Shown here in pieces: positions 34,978-45,631 of a stretch of DNA of 64,000 nucleotides. The stretch covers positions 1 through 64,000 of the forward strand of contig JAHHHN010000022.1 in NCBI GenBank assembly GCA_019359325.1. The letters run 5' to 3'. Each line of letters begins with the position of its first letter. Position 1 is the first letter of the stretch. The notes beneath the pieces are model-generated. The model did no database searches. It had not been told where the DNA came from and saw nothing but the letters and a program-made list of their open reading frames with translations. The stretch comes from Mojavia pulchra JT2-VF2 (GTDB lineage: Bacteria; Cyanobacteriota; Cyanobacteriia; Cyanobacteriales; Nostocaceae). A program made the translations under genes and the position numbers.

Positions 34978-37398
34978 ATGACTAGCTCCAAAGACATCTT
35001 TGCGGGTGGCGGCGAGATGGGTGAGTTGATGCGAACGCAGGATTGGTCAGCAACAGCGTTAGGTCCAGTCACAGGTTGGTCTCAAAGTTTGCTCACTTCA
35101 ATCAGTATTATTTTGAATTCTCCCGCTCCCATGTCTCTCTTGTGGGGGCGTGAGTATGTGCTGCTCTACAACGATGCTTACCGACCATTTCTAGGAACCA
35201 AACATCCCCAAGCTCTGGGGCAACCTGGACTGGAAGTCTGGGCAGAAGTTAGCCAGATTCTTGAACCCATGTTGCAAAGTGTGCTGGATGAAGAATCTGC
35301 TACTTGGCAGAGCGATCGCCTGTTACAGATTGAGCGCCAGGGACACTTACAGGAGGAATATTTTACCTTTTCTTATAGCCCTATCCGTGATGAAAGTGGT
35401 GGTATTGGTGGTATATTCTGCTTTGTCACAGAAACTACAGAGCGCGTTTTAGGAGAACGGGCACAGCTTGCCATAAATGTCGGTCAGATTGGAACCTGGC
35501 GCTACGATCCCAACACGAACCTTGTTGAGCTAGACGCGCGGATGCGCCAGATTTGGGGTGAGCCGGATAATGTGGTAACGATGCCCCTGCCGATAGTGAT
35601 GGAACGTATACACCCTGATGACCGGGCACAAGTAGCCAATGCGATCGACACTGCGCTCGATCCCAGGTCGTCGGGTACTTACGAAATTGATTACCGAATC
35701 GTGTGGGTCGACGGCACTGAACGCTGGGTGTCTGTCAACGGACAGGTACAATTCCAAGGAGAGGGAGAAATCCGTCGGCCAGTTGGGTTCTTGGGAATCG
35801 CTCTCGATATCACCGATCGCAAACAAGTCGAGGAAGCCTTCAGTCAGAGTGAGTCTCGATTTCAAACGCTAGTTAGAAATATGCCAGGAATGGTATATCG
35901 GTACAACCCAGGCGATCATTGCTTTACCTATGTCAGTTCTGGTTGCCGCGACCTGTTGGAATTAGAACCGGAAACGCTCTTGGAAAATCCAAACTCGTTC
36001 TGGGAATTAATTCATCCTGACGACTTACAATCTTTAACAGATTCAGTATCAACGGCAGTGCAGCACTCACTGCCTTGGAAATGGGAAGGACGCGTTATTA
36101 CTCCATCCGGTAAGCTGAAGTGGATTCAGGGAAATTCCCGTCCCGAAGGAACTACTTGTGAAAAGGTTTGGGATGGTTTGCTAATTGACATCAGCGAGCG
36201 CAAGTTCTCAGAAGCTGAACGCGAACAATTACTGGCTCGTGAGCAAGCAGCAAGAGCTGAAGCCGAAAGAGTTAATCGCATTAAGGATGAGTTTTTGGCA
36301 GTACTATCTCATGAATTGCGATCGCCCCTCAATCCAATTTTGGGTTGGGCACAACTGCTTCAGGGACGTAAATTGGATGAGCAAACAACTCAGCGTGGTT
36401 TAGAAACGATCGAGCGTAATGCCAAGTTACAAACCCAAATGATTGAAGACTTGCTGGATGTCTCCCGCATCTTGCGTGGCAAATTAGTTTTAAACCCCAG
36501 TCCAGTCAATTTAGTCACGGTGATTCAAGAGGCGATCGAAACGGTGCGATTAGCAGCTGAGGCAAAGCGGGTTGAAATTCACACAGTGTTCGCTAATGAT
36601 CTAGAGCGGGTGTCTGGTGACTCTGTGCGTCTCCAGCAGGTCGTTTGGAACTTACTCTCAAATGCCATCAAGTTCAGTTCCGAAGGAGGACAAGTAGAAA
36701 TTCGCTTGGAGCGAGTTGGCAATTATGCTCAAATTCAAGTCAAGGATACAGGCAAAGGAATCAACCCAGCGTTTCTACCCCATGTGTTTGAGTATTTTCG
36801 TCAAGAAGATGCTGCGACAACTCGTCAGTTTGGTGGATTAGGAATAGGGCTAGCGATCGGCCGTTACCTAATTGAACTTCACGGTGGTACTATTCATGCA
36901 GAAAGTCCAGGCGAGGGACTTGGAGCCACCTTTACAGTTAGAATTCCTCTGATGATGAACCCTTCAGAATCGTCTCAGGATACAAACTCAGATATTAGTG
37001 CTATTGATCTAAGTGGATTGCGAGTTTTGGTAGTAGACGATGAAGCCGATATGCGAGAACTCGCCGCGTTCGTTCTACAGCAATGCAAGGCAGAAGTTAA
37101 AGTGGCGGCATCCGCGATGGAGGCATTGACAATTTTCGAGCAATTTAATCCAAATGTGTTGATTAGCGACATCGGGATGCCAATAATAGATGGCTATATG
37201 CTGATGCGTGAGGTGAGGCGGCGATCGCCACAACAAGGTGGACAGATTCCCGCGATTGCCCTCACTGCCTACGCAGGAGAGGTTGACCAGCAAAAAGCAC
37301 TCTCTGCCGGGTTTCAACGACATCTAGCCAAACCTGTTCAACCCAAAGAGTTAATCAAGGCAATTGTGGCATTGCTAGAAAGAAGAGACAAGGGCTGA
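34978..37398 (+). CDS. PAS-domain hybrid histidine kinase with receiver
   Basis: 806 residues, soluble. There are three PAS or PAS-like domains (about 20-155, 160-285, 290-410), the second and third with the PAC endings ITDRKQVEE and ISERKFSEAE; a short coiled coil; HisKA with the phospho-histidine in LAVLSHELRSPLN; HATPase with NLLSNAIKF, DTGKGI and GGLGIGLAIG; and a C-terminal receiver (VLVVDDEAD, SDIGMP, ALTAY, AKPVQP). The first PAS resembles those of cyanobacterial and rhizobial sensors, starting GEMGELMRTQDWSATALGP. The kinase core is a close paralogue of the ethylene-receptor kinase at 54631. Signal unknown. The promoter is probably interleaved with the STRR. Confidence 0.88.
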   Translation: MTSSKDIFAGGGEMGELMRTQDWSATALGPVTGWSQSLLTSISIILNSPAPMSLLWGREYVLLYNDAYRPFLGTKHPQALGQPGLEVWAEVSQILEPMLQSVLDEESATWQSDRLLQIERQGHLQEEYFTFSYSPIRDESGGIGGIFCFVTETTERVLGERAQLAINVGQIGTWRYDPNTNLVELDARMRQIWGEPDNVVTMPLPIVMERIHPDDRAQVANAIDTALDPRSSGTYEIDYRIVWVDGTERWVSVNGQVQFQGEGEIRRPVGFLGIALDITDRKQVEEAFSQSESRFQTLVRNMPGMVYRYNPGDHCFTYVSSGCRDLLELEPETLLENPNSFWELIHPDDLQSLTDSVSTAVQHSLPWKWEGRVITPSGKLKWIQGNSRPEGTTCEKVWDGLLIDISERKFSEAEREQLLAREQAARAEAERVNRIKDEFLAVLSHELRSPLNPILGWAQLLQGRKLDEQTTQRGLETIERNAKLQTQMIEDLLDVSRILRGKLVLNPSPVNLVTVIQEAIETVRLAAEAKRVEIHTVFANDLERVSGDSVRLQQVVWNLLSNAIKFSSEGGQVEIRLERVGNYAQIQVKDTGKGINPAFLPHVFEYFRQEDAATTRQFGGLGIGLAIGRYLIELHGGTIHAESPGEGLGATFTVRIPLMMNPSESSQDTNSDISAIDLSGLRVLVVDDEADMRELAAFVLQQCKAEVKVAASAMEALTIFEQFNPNVLISDIGMPIIDGYMLMREVRRRSPQQGGQIPAIALTAYAGEVDQQKALSAGFQRHLAKPVQPKELIKAIVALLERRDKG

Positions 37399-37576
37399 TA
37401 AGTAGTTGCACAAAAATCAATATCGCGCTTGTCATAACCAACATCACGATTTTGAGATAAACGCGATCGTAAGTTTCCTAAATCCAAGTCCCTGCCAATA
37501 AGTAAGAAGCTATCTTTCTTTTGTCACTCTGGGAAGAGTAAAATCACAAAAGAAGACTGAAAGCCAGGAGGGGACA

Positions 37577-37705
37577 ATGACACAGCCAAGAAGCCCCAAA
37601 CCAAGAATAAAATTTGTGGACGAATATTGTGCAATCTACTGAAACCTATTTCCAGAAGTCAGGAGTTTTGAAAATTTCCGAGATTTATATTTGGAAATGA
37701 TATCC
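37577..37705 (+). pseudogene. 5' remnant of an IS701-type transposase gene
   Basis: ATG 37577 preceded by GGAGGGG gives MTQPRSPKPRIKFVDEYCAI, then Tyr and a TGA at 37640; reading through it the frame continues NLFPEVRSFENFRDLYLEMI before losing meaning near 37705. The pattern FVDEYC...LFPEVRSFENFRDL is that of IS701-family transposase N-termini. About 40 codons remain of some 400, so the element is a dead fragment. The AT-rich stretch 37500-37570 may contain its left end. Confidence 0.65.
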
Positions 37706-37844
37706 GGCTGGTTACTGTCTCTACCATGCTGATGCAACAAGCTTTAATACTGCTTAAGTCTTGATGAAATTGAATTAAAATATTGCGTACAATATCAAGC
37801 AGTTTCAAGCTAACTATTTGCTAATTTTAGTGTTTTTACAATCT

Positions 37845-38661
37845 ATGTCTAACCAAGTGTCTAACCGTCTTAAGCAAAATGCTGAAAGAATTATGCAGAG
37901 GTGGGAAGAGCGGGCGCGTGATGAAGTTGGTGATCGACTCTATTGAGCAAGCCGTTAACGATGCGGCGACTCAATTTTCCCAGACGTTGCGAGATATTCA
38001 AGAGTTATTTATGGTGACACTGACTCACGATCTCAGAGGCCCACTCAATGTCATAAAAATGGGTATTCACCTGAGTTTGCGTCGGCTTGAACAAGGAGAC
38101 ACCCATGTGAATATCGCGGCGAAAATGCTAAAAGCGGTCGAGCGTTTGAATTCGATGATTCAAAATCTGCTCGATGCTAGTCGGCTGCGGACAGGGCAGA
38201 GCTTAAAGTTTGAATTTGAAGAATGCAGCTTAGACAGCCTCGTTCGGGACGTAGTGGAGGATTTGAGCTTTGCTTATGGAGATCGGTTTGTTTTAGTCTC
38301 TGATGCTGCTATCAAAAGCAATTGCAGCCGTAAAGAGATACAACGGGTAATTGAAAACTTAGCTATTAACGCCGTGAAGTATGGTGCTCCTGATACGCCA
38401 ATTACACTCACGCTTCAGGAAATTGAAACGCAAATCAGCCTCACTATTCACAATGAGGGTAATCCGATCTCTCTAGACGCTCAATCAATCTTATTTCAAC
38501 AATTTCGTCGAACCATCTCTGCCAGGGATCGAACAGGATGGGGATTAGGATTATTTTTAGCAAAAAGTATTATTGAGGCGCATCAGGGGACGATTGAAGT
38601 TGAAAGTGTGGAGGGGAAGGGGACAAGCTTTATTGTTAAGTTGCCTAAACTTCCCTATTAG
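37845..38661 (+). pseudogene. RsbRD-type sensor histidine kinase gene broken by deletion and frameshift
   Basis: ATG 37845 gives MSNQVSNRLKQNAERIMQRW then EERARDEV, the standard start of cyanobacterial kinases with an N-terminal RsbRD-like domain, but it stops at TGA 37944. From 37921 another frame carries SIEQAVNDAATQFSQTLRDI and a whole kinase core: phospho-His in VTLTHDLRGPLN, N-box NLAINAVKYG and GWGLGLFLAK, ending at 38661. About 120 codons of the sensor domain are missing and the frame changes between the two parts. The kinase core (ATG 37921 or 37879) might still be made, but without its sensor. Confidence 0.75.
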
Positions 38662-38833
38662 GGTGGCTAGAAAAACTCTTTTTGTGGTGCTACAGCTAAC
38701 ACAGTGCTAACAGACAATTCAACTCTTGAACGCCAGGAATTTCCTCGCTTCTTGCCTCTGCTACTGAATACGTTGTTTATAAAATATCAGTGCGATTGCC
38801 TTTGGCACTGCGCTCCGCGCGATCGCCTTAAAC

Positions 38834-40033
38834 TCAAGCCTTAGTACAAGTAAAATACCTAAACACAAAAAATATCAAAATTGAAAACCCCACCCCTGCA
38901 TAAAACACACTATTAATGCCGCCAAAACCAAAGGCTATACCCATCAACACGGGCCCCAAGGTTTGCCCTAAGCCAAAGAATGTCCCATTAACTGATAAAA
39001 TCGTCGCCAAATATTCTCTGGGTGATAAATCTGCCAAAAGTGACTGAATGCTAGGAAAACCAAGCCCTAAACCAATACCAAAGATTGTGGTAGGAATTAA
39101 TAAAAACCAAATACTTGGCATGAAGGGAACAATCAAAAGAGCTAAAGCATAAAAAATAAAGGATGCTTGAATTAAATTTGTAGCTTTAAATCTTCTAGCT
39201 AATTTGCCTAACTGGGAAGATGAGATAATAATTGCTACAGAAACGCTAGAAAGTAGTATGCCAATTAAGGATGGTGGGGCTTTAAATGTATCGTTAATTA
39301 GCTGAGGAAAATAAGTTACATAGGCTCCATAAAGGAGAACAAAGTTAGCAGCACTAGCAATAAATAACCCAAATAATTGCCGATTTTTGAGAACTTTGGC
39401 TGCATTACGTAAATACTGTTTAAGATTGCGATCGCCTTTTGGTTCAGGATTTTTGAGTGCGAACAATACAAGTAATCCAATAGGAATCGCTATGATCGGC
39501 AGCATAAACGGATAATACCAGCCCAGTGTTGCCAATGCGCCGCCTATTGTTGGATAGCTTGCTGTACCTACGCTGCTAACGCTGGCATTGTAGCCCATTG
39601 CTGTAGTACGTCTATCTCCTTTATATAAATCGCCAATTAAGGTAACACTTAAAGACAGTAAACAAGCTGCACCAATTCCTTGCAGAAAACGTAACCATAG
39701 CAACAGATTAAAATCACGAGCAAAGCCACAAGCTGTACCTGCAATCCCAAATAACAATAAAGAAGGAACAATAATCTTTTTTCTACCAAATCTATCAGCA
39801 AGCACACCAATAACAGGGCCAAGTATCAGAGATGGTAATGTAAATGCTGTAACCAATAAACCTAAATTTCTTGGATTAACATTTAACTCTTTGGCTAAGT
39901 TCGGAAAAGCCGGAGTGACACTAGAAACTCCCAACACAGCAATCAGAGAAATAGCACAAACAATTTGAAAATTCAAATCTAGATAAACTGGTTTGCGAGG
40001 CTCTAATTGACTGATTTCTTCTTCGGAATTCAT
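38834..40033 (-). CDS. MFS transporter, drug-efflux type
   Basis: About 399 residues from the ATG at 40033, which has AGGGTGA six bases upstream; a GTG at 40042 is also in frame but less likely. It has twelve hydrophobic segments, the MFS loop motif GVLADRFGRKKII after helix 2 and a LRFLQGIGAACLLSLS helix, common in DHA1 drug/H+ antiporters. The substrate is unknown. It lies downstream of rubrerythrin on the same strand with a palindrome between them, so it is probably a separate unit. Confidence 0.82.
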   Translation of the reverse strand: MNSEEEISQLEPRKPVYLDLNFQIVCAISLIAVLGVSSVTPAFPNLAKELNVNPRNLGLLVTAFTLPSLILGPVIGVLADRFGRKKIIVPSLLLFGIAGTACGFARDFNLLLWLRFLQGIGAACLLSLSVTLIGDLYKGDRRTTAMGYNASVSSVGTASYPTIGGALATLGWYYPFMLPIIAIPIGLLVLFALKNPEPKGDRNLKQYLRNAAKVLKNRQLFGLFIASAANFVLLYGAYVTYFPQLINDTFKAPPSLIGILLSSVSVAIIISSSQLGKLARRFKATNLIQASFIFYALALLIVPFMPSIWFLLIPTTIFGIGLGLGFPSIQSLLADLSPREYLATILSVNGTFFGLGQTLGPVLMGIAFGFGGINSVFYAGVGFSILIFFVFRYFTCTKA

Positions 40034-40064
40034 GACAATCACCCTAATAATTACTATTTAACCA

Positions 40065-40093
40065 GTAAGGGCACAACATTGTTGTGCCCCTAC
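40065..40093. terminator. GTAAGGGCACAAC palindrome downstream of rubrerythrin
   Basis: GTAAGGGCACAAC-ATT-GTTGTGCCCCTAC, 13-bp arms with one mismatch, between the rubrerythrin stop and the MFS start. It is the same family as 28692-28721. Likely a terminator or REP-like hairpin. Confidence 0.55.
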
Positions 40094-40138
40094 CGCGTGT
40101 TCATCCGTTGAGGATATAAGAACCGCTATATTGGTAGC

Positions 40139-40852
40139 TTAAGCAGCAAGTTTTTCTTCCAGTGGTTTAAAGGTCTTTTTGGTAGCACCACAAATTGGGC
40201 ACTTCCAATCTTCAGGAATTTCTTCAAATGGTGTACCAGGAGCAATTCCAGAATCAGGATCGCCAGCAACAGGATCGTAAATCATGCTGCACTGTCTACA
40301 AACCCATTTACGAGTTTTAGGATCTTCTCCAGCAATCCTAGTTACAGTTTGTCCACCATTTAAGACTTCTAAAGCTTCTGCGTAGCGATCGGCGTGGTAA
40401 TTTTCGATAAATTTTAACAAGCCAAAACGGTGGGCTGCTTGCCGGAAAGTGTTAGCGTGTTCGTTAGATTCTTGAGCTTGTTTAAGAAATTCTTCCGCAG
40501 CAGGATTGTCGCGATCGCGCTGGGCAGCAGTGGCAAACTCTGGATACATTGTGGTGTATTCATAAGTTTCACCTTCAATTGCCAAAGATAAGCAACGAGA
40601 TACAATTGCCCGCTTTTGTTCTTCAGTTAAAGCATCTGGATCTTTTACTAGAAGTTCTGGGTGTAGCAAAACAAAATGTGCAAAAGCGTGTGCAGTTTCT
40701 TGTTCTGCTGTTTCTTTAAATAGTTTTGCTAAGTCTTTATAACCTAGTCTATTTGCTACCTCAGCAAAAAACAGATACTTTCGATTCGCCATCGATTCAC
40801 CACCGAAGGCAGCTTCTAAATTTTGAAGAGTAGTAAAGTTTGACAAATCCAT
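40139..40852 (-). CDS. Rubrerythrin
   Basis: About 237 residues from ATG 40852 (MDLSNFTTLQNLEAAFGGES, the usual family start); an in-frame ATG at 40876 adds eight residues. The N-terminal four-helix diiron domain has the carboxylate ligands in GESMANRKY, EQETAHAF, EGETYEY and SNEHANTF; the C-terminal rubredoxin domain has WVCRQC and WKCPIC. Known role: reduction of hydrogen peroxide with electrons from NAD(P)H via rubredoxin-type iron. The length and all ligands are normal. Upstream at 40937-40957 two AACGTTTT direct repeats may be an operator. Confidence 0.92.
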   Translation of the reverse strand: MDLSNFTTLQNLEAAFGGESMANRKYLFFAEVANRLGYKDLAKLFKETAEQETAHAFAHFVLLHPELLVKDPDALTEEQKRAIVSRCLSLAIEGETYEYTTMYPEFATAAQRDRDNPAAEEFLKQAQESNEHANTFRQAAHRFGLLKFIENYHADRYAEALEVLNGGQTVTRIAGEDPKTRKWVCRQCSMIYDPVAGDPDSGIAPGTPFEEIPEDWKCPICGATKKTFKPLEEKLAA

Positions 40853-40936
40853 AGTTTTGGGATGTTGGGAAATCATATCTCATAGGTAAAACAAAAGCCA
40901 AAACGAAGTAAATAAACTAAATATATGAGTTTTAGA

Positions 40937-40957
40937 AACGTTTTATACAACGTTTTG
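40937..40957. promoter_or_regulatory. Direct repeat AACGTTTT upstream of rubrerythrin
   Basis: AACGTTTTA at 40937 and AACGTTTTG at 40949 are spaced 12 bp apart, about 85-105 bp before the rubrerythrin ATG. The position suits an operator of a peroxide or iron regulator, but no regulator is identified. Confidence 0.3.
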
Positions 40958-41499
40958 TAACTCATATTCATTTACCCATTTTGTTGGCTGTCTCAGGATA
41001 TTATAAAACTGAAAAATTTTGCAGATGACAAATTATATCTTTGATTTATGAGATGGCCTATGTGTGATTTATTACATGGCTCAAAAGTTATAAGTATAGC
41101 TCAATACGGTTCAGATAAGAGTTGATCCTCCCTAACCCTCCTTAAAAAGGAGGGAATTAAGCTCCCTTTTTAAGGGTGTTGGGGGGATCTTCCGAAACCA
41201 AATACCACTAACTGAACCGTATTGAAGTATAGCTAGCCAGTGTATCACGTGGCATCAAAATTTTGGATGCTCGGTTTATTTGTGCCTTGTTGTACTAAAT
41301 TTTCATCCCTAGATTCCTATCGAGTCAGATTTACTAGTTATCATTTTGGGTACTATAGCAATCCGATTTGATTTCTGAATAACTCGTAGAGGTAAGGGAC
41401 TGGGGATTGGGGGCTGGGGACTGGGAAGAAGGAATAAAGGTGTACTGAATTTTGTTCAAAAATCAAATATGAGTCCTATATTTATTATTCAATTTGGGA
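40958..41499. other. Intergenic, about 540 bp, with a MITE and an STRR
   Basis: It holds the MITE-like element at 41102-41224 and GGGGATT/GGGGACT heptamers at about 41395-41428. Nothing that looks like a gene. Confidence 0.6.
41102..41224. mobile_element. MITE-like element, 123 bp, with CAATACGGTTCAG inverted ends
   Basis: CAATACGGTTCAG at 41102-41114 is the exact reverse complement of CTGAACCGTATTG at 41212-41224. The core (GATCCTCCCTAACCCTCCTTA ... GGAGGG ... CTCCCTTTTTAAGG ... GGGGGGATC) is related to those at 4057-4207 and 52174-52335, although the ends differ. No coding capacity. Confidence 0.8.
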
Positions 41500-42240
41500 T
41501 TAAGCAATTCCGCCATTGACGCGGATATTTTGCCCAGTGATCCATCTTGCTTCATCGCTGGCTAGAAATGCCACCACACTGGCAATCTCTTCCACGTCTC
41601 CCAGCCTTCCCAAAGCAGCCATTTGAGCTAAACGGTTAATTTGTTCTTCTGTTTTACCTTCTCGAAAAAGTTCTGTATCTGTAGGGCCAGGAGAAACAGC
41701 ATTGATTGTTATTCTCTTTGTACCGAGTTCTTTAGCTAGTACTCTGGTTATTTGTTCCACAGCACCTTTCGTTGCTACATAGGCGCTATAAGTTGGGAGC
41801 ATCATTGCTGTGGTTGAGGAAGAGAAGTTGATAATGCGTCCTCCCTCAGCCATCTGTTGGGCGGCTTGTTGGCAAGCAAAATAAGTACCTTTGACATTAA
41901 TTGCTAAAATCTTGTCGAACTCTTGGTCTGTAACTTGAGTTATGGGTTGATAAAAAGCGATTCCGGCATTGTTGACTAAAATATCGACTTTGCCAAAGTG
42001 TTCAATAGTTTGATCAAAAAGTCTTTTGATGTCACCTATTTGGCTGATGTCCCCTTGTACAGCGATCGCCTGTCCTTTCTGCTGGGTAATTTCGGCAACA
42101 ACTTCTTGAGCTTTAGCTGTATTACCTACATAGTTAACGACAACAAACGCACCGTTACCCGCTAATTTTAGGGCGATCGCTCGTCCAATCCCCCGCGATG
42201 CACCAGTAACAATTGCAACTTTTTCTGTTAGGGGAGCCAT
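41500..42240 (-). CDS. SDR-family oxidoreductase (3-oxoacyl-ACP-reductase-like)
   Basis: 246 residues with a classical short-chain dehydrogenase: cofactor loop VTGASRGIGRAIA, NNAG in the fourth strand region, the catalytic serine in INFSSSTT and the YVATK pair, and SPGPTDTELF before the C-terminal lid. It prefers NADP(H) by the usual ASRG pattern. The substrate is open; many such SDRs reduce small carbonyls. It follows the RND pump gene by 34 bp on the same strand, so it is likely in the efflux operon. Confidence 0.88.
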   Translation of the reverse strand: MAPLTEKVAIVTGASRGIGRAIALKLAGNGAFVVVNYVGNTAKAQEVVAEITQQKGQAIAVQGDISQIGDIKRLFDQTIEHFGKVDILVNNAGIAFYQPITQVTDQEFDKILAINVKGTYFACQQAAQQMAEGGRIINFSSSTTAMMLPTYSAYVATKGAVEQITRVLAKELGTKRITINAVSPGPTDTELFREGKTEEQINRLAQMAALGRLGDVEEIASVVAFLASDEARWITGQNIRVNGGIA

Positions 42241-42274
42241 AGATTAACCTCAGTTCGTGTTGTTGATTATGAGC

Positions 42275-45200
42275 TTAAAGATGAGTTGTATGAGGAACTG
42301 TGGCTTCTTCGTCTGTTTCTGATAGTTGCGGCTGACGCTGGGGTAGATAGCGATCGCGGATTTGCCCAATCACTATATATAGAATTGGCACAACAAACAA
42401 ACTCAAGAAAGTAGAAACAATCATTCCACCAGCCACAGCTGTACCAAGGGATCTTCTACTGGCTGCGCCTGCTCCTTCGGGATTGACTAATGGCCAAATA
42501 CCCAAAATAAAAGATAAGGAAGTCATCAGAATAGGTCGTAAGCGCTCTTGAGAGGCTTGTATAGCTGCTCTAGTTAGCGAAAAACCCTGTTCGCGCAGTT
42601 GGTTGGCAAATTCCACAATCAAAATGGCGTTTTTACTTGCCAGACCAATCAACATCACTAGTCCTACCTGGCAAAACACATCGTTGGCTAGACCCCGCAT
42701 TGACTGTGCTAACAGTGCGCCCAAGATAGCCAGGGGAACTGAGAGCATGATAATTATTGGGTCAACATAGTTTTCATACTGAGCAGCCAGTACTAAGAAA
42801 ACAAAGACCAATCCCAAGATGAAAATTATCGGTGCTTGACCGCCAGACTGTTGTTCCTCGGCGGCGATCCCAGACCATTCGTAGCCCATACTCGCCGGTA
42901 AAACCTGCTTTGCTAGTTGCTCCATAGCTGCGGTTGCTTGTCCAGAACTATAACCAGGTGCGGCTGCGCCGTTAATTTCAATCGAGCGAAACAAGTTGTA
43001 ATGATTAATTGTTTGTGCGCCGATACTAGGAGTAACTTTTATCAGACTGCTCAAAGCAATCATTTGATTGTTCTGCGAGCGAACGTACAATTTACCAATA
43101 TCCTCAGGATTGGAGCGAAACTGAGCATCTGCTTGCACATATACCCGATAAGTTCGTTGTAGCAAATTAAAGTCGTTGACATACCGCGAACCCAAGTAAC
43201 TCTGTAGGGTATTAAAGATATCGCTTACTTGAATTTGCAAGGCTTTGGCTTTGTTGCGGTCTACTTCAATTAACATTTGCGGCGTACTAGCGCTAAATGT
43301 GCTGAATACAGCTTGTAAGCCTGGTGTTTGATTACCGCGTTCGAGTAACTGCCCCATAGCTTGCAGTAATCCGTTTAAGCCACTGTTACCTGTTCTGTCT
43401 TGTAACTGAAATTGGAAACCACCAAAACTGCCTAAACCTTGAATTGATGGGGGATTAACCGGGAAAATTCTTGCTTCTGGTATTGTTGACAGCACTCCTG
43501 CTAATTTGCCAATGATCGCTTGTGCTGACTGTCCCGGTTCGTGACGCTCATCCCAAGGTTTGAGGGTAGTAAAAATTGCACCACTATTAGCAGAGTTGCC
43601 ACTAAAACCAAAACCACCAATAGCGAAAGTTCCTGTGACTTCTGGTAATTTCAGGATTTCTTTTTCTACCTTAGCCATAACTTTGCTCGTGTAGTTGAGC
43701 GAAACTCCCTCTGGCCCTTGGATGATGGTAATGAAATAACCTTGGTCGTCATCAGGGATAAATGCTGTAGGCACACGCATGTAAAGCCAGGCCGTCAATC
43801 CTAAGGAAATGATAAATAGTAGTACAACGATCGCTCTGATGCGATTGAGCCGGATGAGCGATCGCTCATACTTGCGGCGCGTCCAATCAATAAATCTGTT
43901 AATCTGAGCAAAAATCCAGCCCAACCAACCGCGCTGTCTTTGCCCCCGGCGCAACAGCAAAGCTGAAAGCGAAGGAGTCAGAGTCAAGGCCAAAAAGGTA
44001 GAAATCACCATCGAAAAGGCGATCGTTAGTGCGAATTGTTTATATATCTGTCCTGTAGATCCTGGAAAGAATGCCACAGGGACAAACACAGCCATTAGCA
44101 CTAGAGAAGTTGCAATAACTGCCCCGAACAACTCCCTCATTGACTGGAAAGCAGCTTGACGAGGTGTCATTTCCTCATCTTCGATTAAGCGAGAGATATT
44201 TTCGACCACAATGATCGCATCATCAACCACCAATCCTGTTGCCAAGGTTAAACCAAACATGGTCAAGGTGTTGATCGAAAATCCAAAAACCTTGATAAAG
44301 GCAAATGTACCCACCAAGGTTAAAGGAATCACAATCACAGGAATCAGCGTGGTACGCCAGTCTTGCAAGAACAGAAAGATAACTAAGACAACCAGAGCGA
44401 TCGCTTCTATTAGCGTCTTTACAACTTCTGCTAGGGATGCTTCTACAAATAGCGTTGTATCAAAGGCTACTTGATATTCCATTCCTGGGGGAAAGCTTTG
44501 TGCCAGTCGCACCATTTCTGCTTTCACCGCCTTAGCGACATCCAAGGCATTACTTCCTGGGCTGGCAAATATCCCTATACCCACACCTTCGTTAGCTCTG
44601 AATCGCAGAAATGTGTTGTAATTTTCTGCTCCTAATTCCGCCCTACCTACATCTTTGAGTTTGATCAGTGTGCCATCTGTACCTGTCTTGATTACCATGT
44701 CGGCAAATTCTGTTGCTTCCGTGAGCCTGCCGATGGCTTGCAAATCTATTTGATACATTTGCTCTGGTAGTGTTGGCTGCTGCCCAATTTGCCCAGCACC
44801 TACCTGTAAGTTTTGTTCATTAAGTGCATCAATCACATCTTGGGCTGTGATGTTGCGACTAGCAAGACGGTTAGGGTCAAGCCACAGGCGCATTGCATAG
44901 CGGCGTTCACCAAAAACCTGCGCTTCACCTACACCATTAATTCTTTTAAGGGCATCTATTATATAGAGGTCGGCATAATTACTTAAAAATACGTTGTCGT
45001 ACTCTTGGTTATCTGAATACAACCCGATCGCTAAAAGAATATTATTAGACTGTTTTCTGACAGTAACTCCAGTTTGCTGCACAGCTTGTGGTAACTGCGG
45101 TTCGGCAAGAGACACGCGATTTTGCACATCGACCGCTGCAATATCTTTGTCTCGTGATGGGTCGAATGTGACTGTAATTGTACTAGTGCCATTGTTACTA

Positions 45201-45448
45201 CTGCTCGAAGTCATATACTTCAAGCCCTCGACACCGTTAATCTGGCGCTCTAAAACAGTTGTTACTGTGTTTTCTACAACTTCAGCACTAGCACCAACAT
45301 AGTTTGCATTCACAGTAATTTGAGTTGGGCTGATTTCTGGATACTGTGCAGTGGGTAGTGTGGGAATGCTGATTGCTCCTACCAGGAGAATAACTATGGA
45401 GCAAACACTAGTAAATACAGGTCGCCTGATAAAGAAGTCAACAAACAT
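42275..45448 (-). CDS. RND efflux pump inner-membrane protein (HAE1/AcrB type)
   Basis: 1057 residues, the normal length. It starts [20 protein letters not shown] and has twelve membrane helices, two large periplasmic loops and the proton-relay acidic pair in [13 protein letters not shown] of helix 4. It exports hydrophobic drugs or toxic compounds as a trimer with the adaptor encoded just upstream and an outer-membrane channel encoded elsewhere. Its start codon is directly preceded by a GGGGATT-type STRR array, leaving no Shine-Dalgarno, so translation start may be unusual. The 3' neighbour is an SDR 34 bp away. Confidence 0.93.
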   Translation of the reverse strand: MFVDFFIRRPVFTSVCSIVILLVGAISIPTLPTAQYPEISPTQITVNANYVGASAEVVENTVTTVLERQINGVEGLKYMTSSSSNNGTSTITVTFDPSRDKDIAAVDVQNRVSLAEPQLPQAVQQTGVTVRKQSNNILLAIGLYSDNQEYDNVFLSNYADLYIIDALKRINGVGEAQVFGERRYAMRLWLDPNRLASRNITAQDVIDALNEQNLQVGAGQIGQQPTLPEQMYQIDLQAIGRLTEATEFADMVIKTGTDGTLIKLKDVGRAELGAENYNTFLRFRANEGVGIGIFASPGSNALDVAKAVKAEMVRLAQSFPPGMEYQVAFDTTLFVEASLAEVVKTLIEAIALVVLVIFLFLQDWRTTLIPVIVIPLTLVGTFAFIKVFGFSINTLTMFGLTLATGLVVDDAIIVVENISRLIEDEEMTPRQAAFQSMRELFGAVIATSLVLMAVFVPVAFFPGSTGQIYKQFALTIAFSMVISTFLALTLTPSLSALLLRRGQRQRGWLGWIFAQINRFIDWTRRKYERSLIRLNRIRAIVVLLFIISLGLTAWLYMRVPTAFIPDDDQGYFITIIQGPEGVSLNYTSKVMAKVEKEILKLPEVTGTFAIGGFGFSGNSANSGAIFTTLKPWDERHEPGQSAQAIIGKLAGVLSTIPEARIFPVNPPSIQGLGSFGGFQFQLQDRTGNSGLNGLLQAMGQLLERGNQTPGLQAVFSTFSASTPQMLIEVDRNKAKALQIQVSDIFNTLQSYLGSRYVNDFNLLQRTYRVYVQADAQFRSNPEDIGKLYVRSQNNQMIALSSLIKVTPSIGAQTINHYNLFRSIEINGAAAPGYSSGQATAAMEQLAKQVLPASMGYEWSGIAAEEQQSGGQAPIIFILGLVFVFLVLAAQYENYVDPIIIMLSVPLAILGALLAQSMRGLANDVFCQVGLVMLIGLASKNAILIVEFANQLREQGFSLTRAAIQASQERLRPILMTSLSFILGIWPLVNPEGAGAASRRSLGTAVAGGMIVSTFLSLFVVPILYIVIGQIRDRYLPQRQPQLSETDEEATVPHTTHL

Positions 45449-45630
45449 GGGGATTGGGGATTGGGGATCGGGGATTGGGGATTGGGGGTTGGGGATTGGG
45501 GGTTGGGGATTGGGTATTGGGGATTGGGTATTGGGTATTGGATATTGGGTATTGGGTATTGGGTATTAGCTTAATTGCCGTCACTAGTTCCCAGCCACTA
45601 GTCCCCAGTCCCCAGTCCCCAGCCCCCATT
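45449..45630. repeat. STRR arrays filling the gap between RND adaptor and pump genes
   Basis: From 45449 to 45568 the plus strand repeats GGGGATT/GGGTATT heptamers; from 45589 to 45630 it repeats the opposite-strand AGTCCCC type. The two parts can pair in RNA. Together they occupy almost all of the 183-bp spacer and abut the pump start codon. Open frames here are repeat artefacts. Confidence 0.92.
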
Positions 45631-45631
45631 T

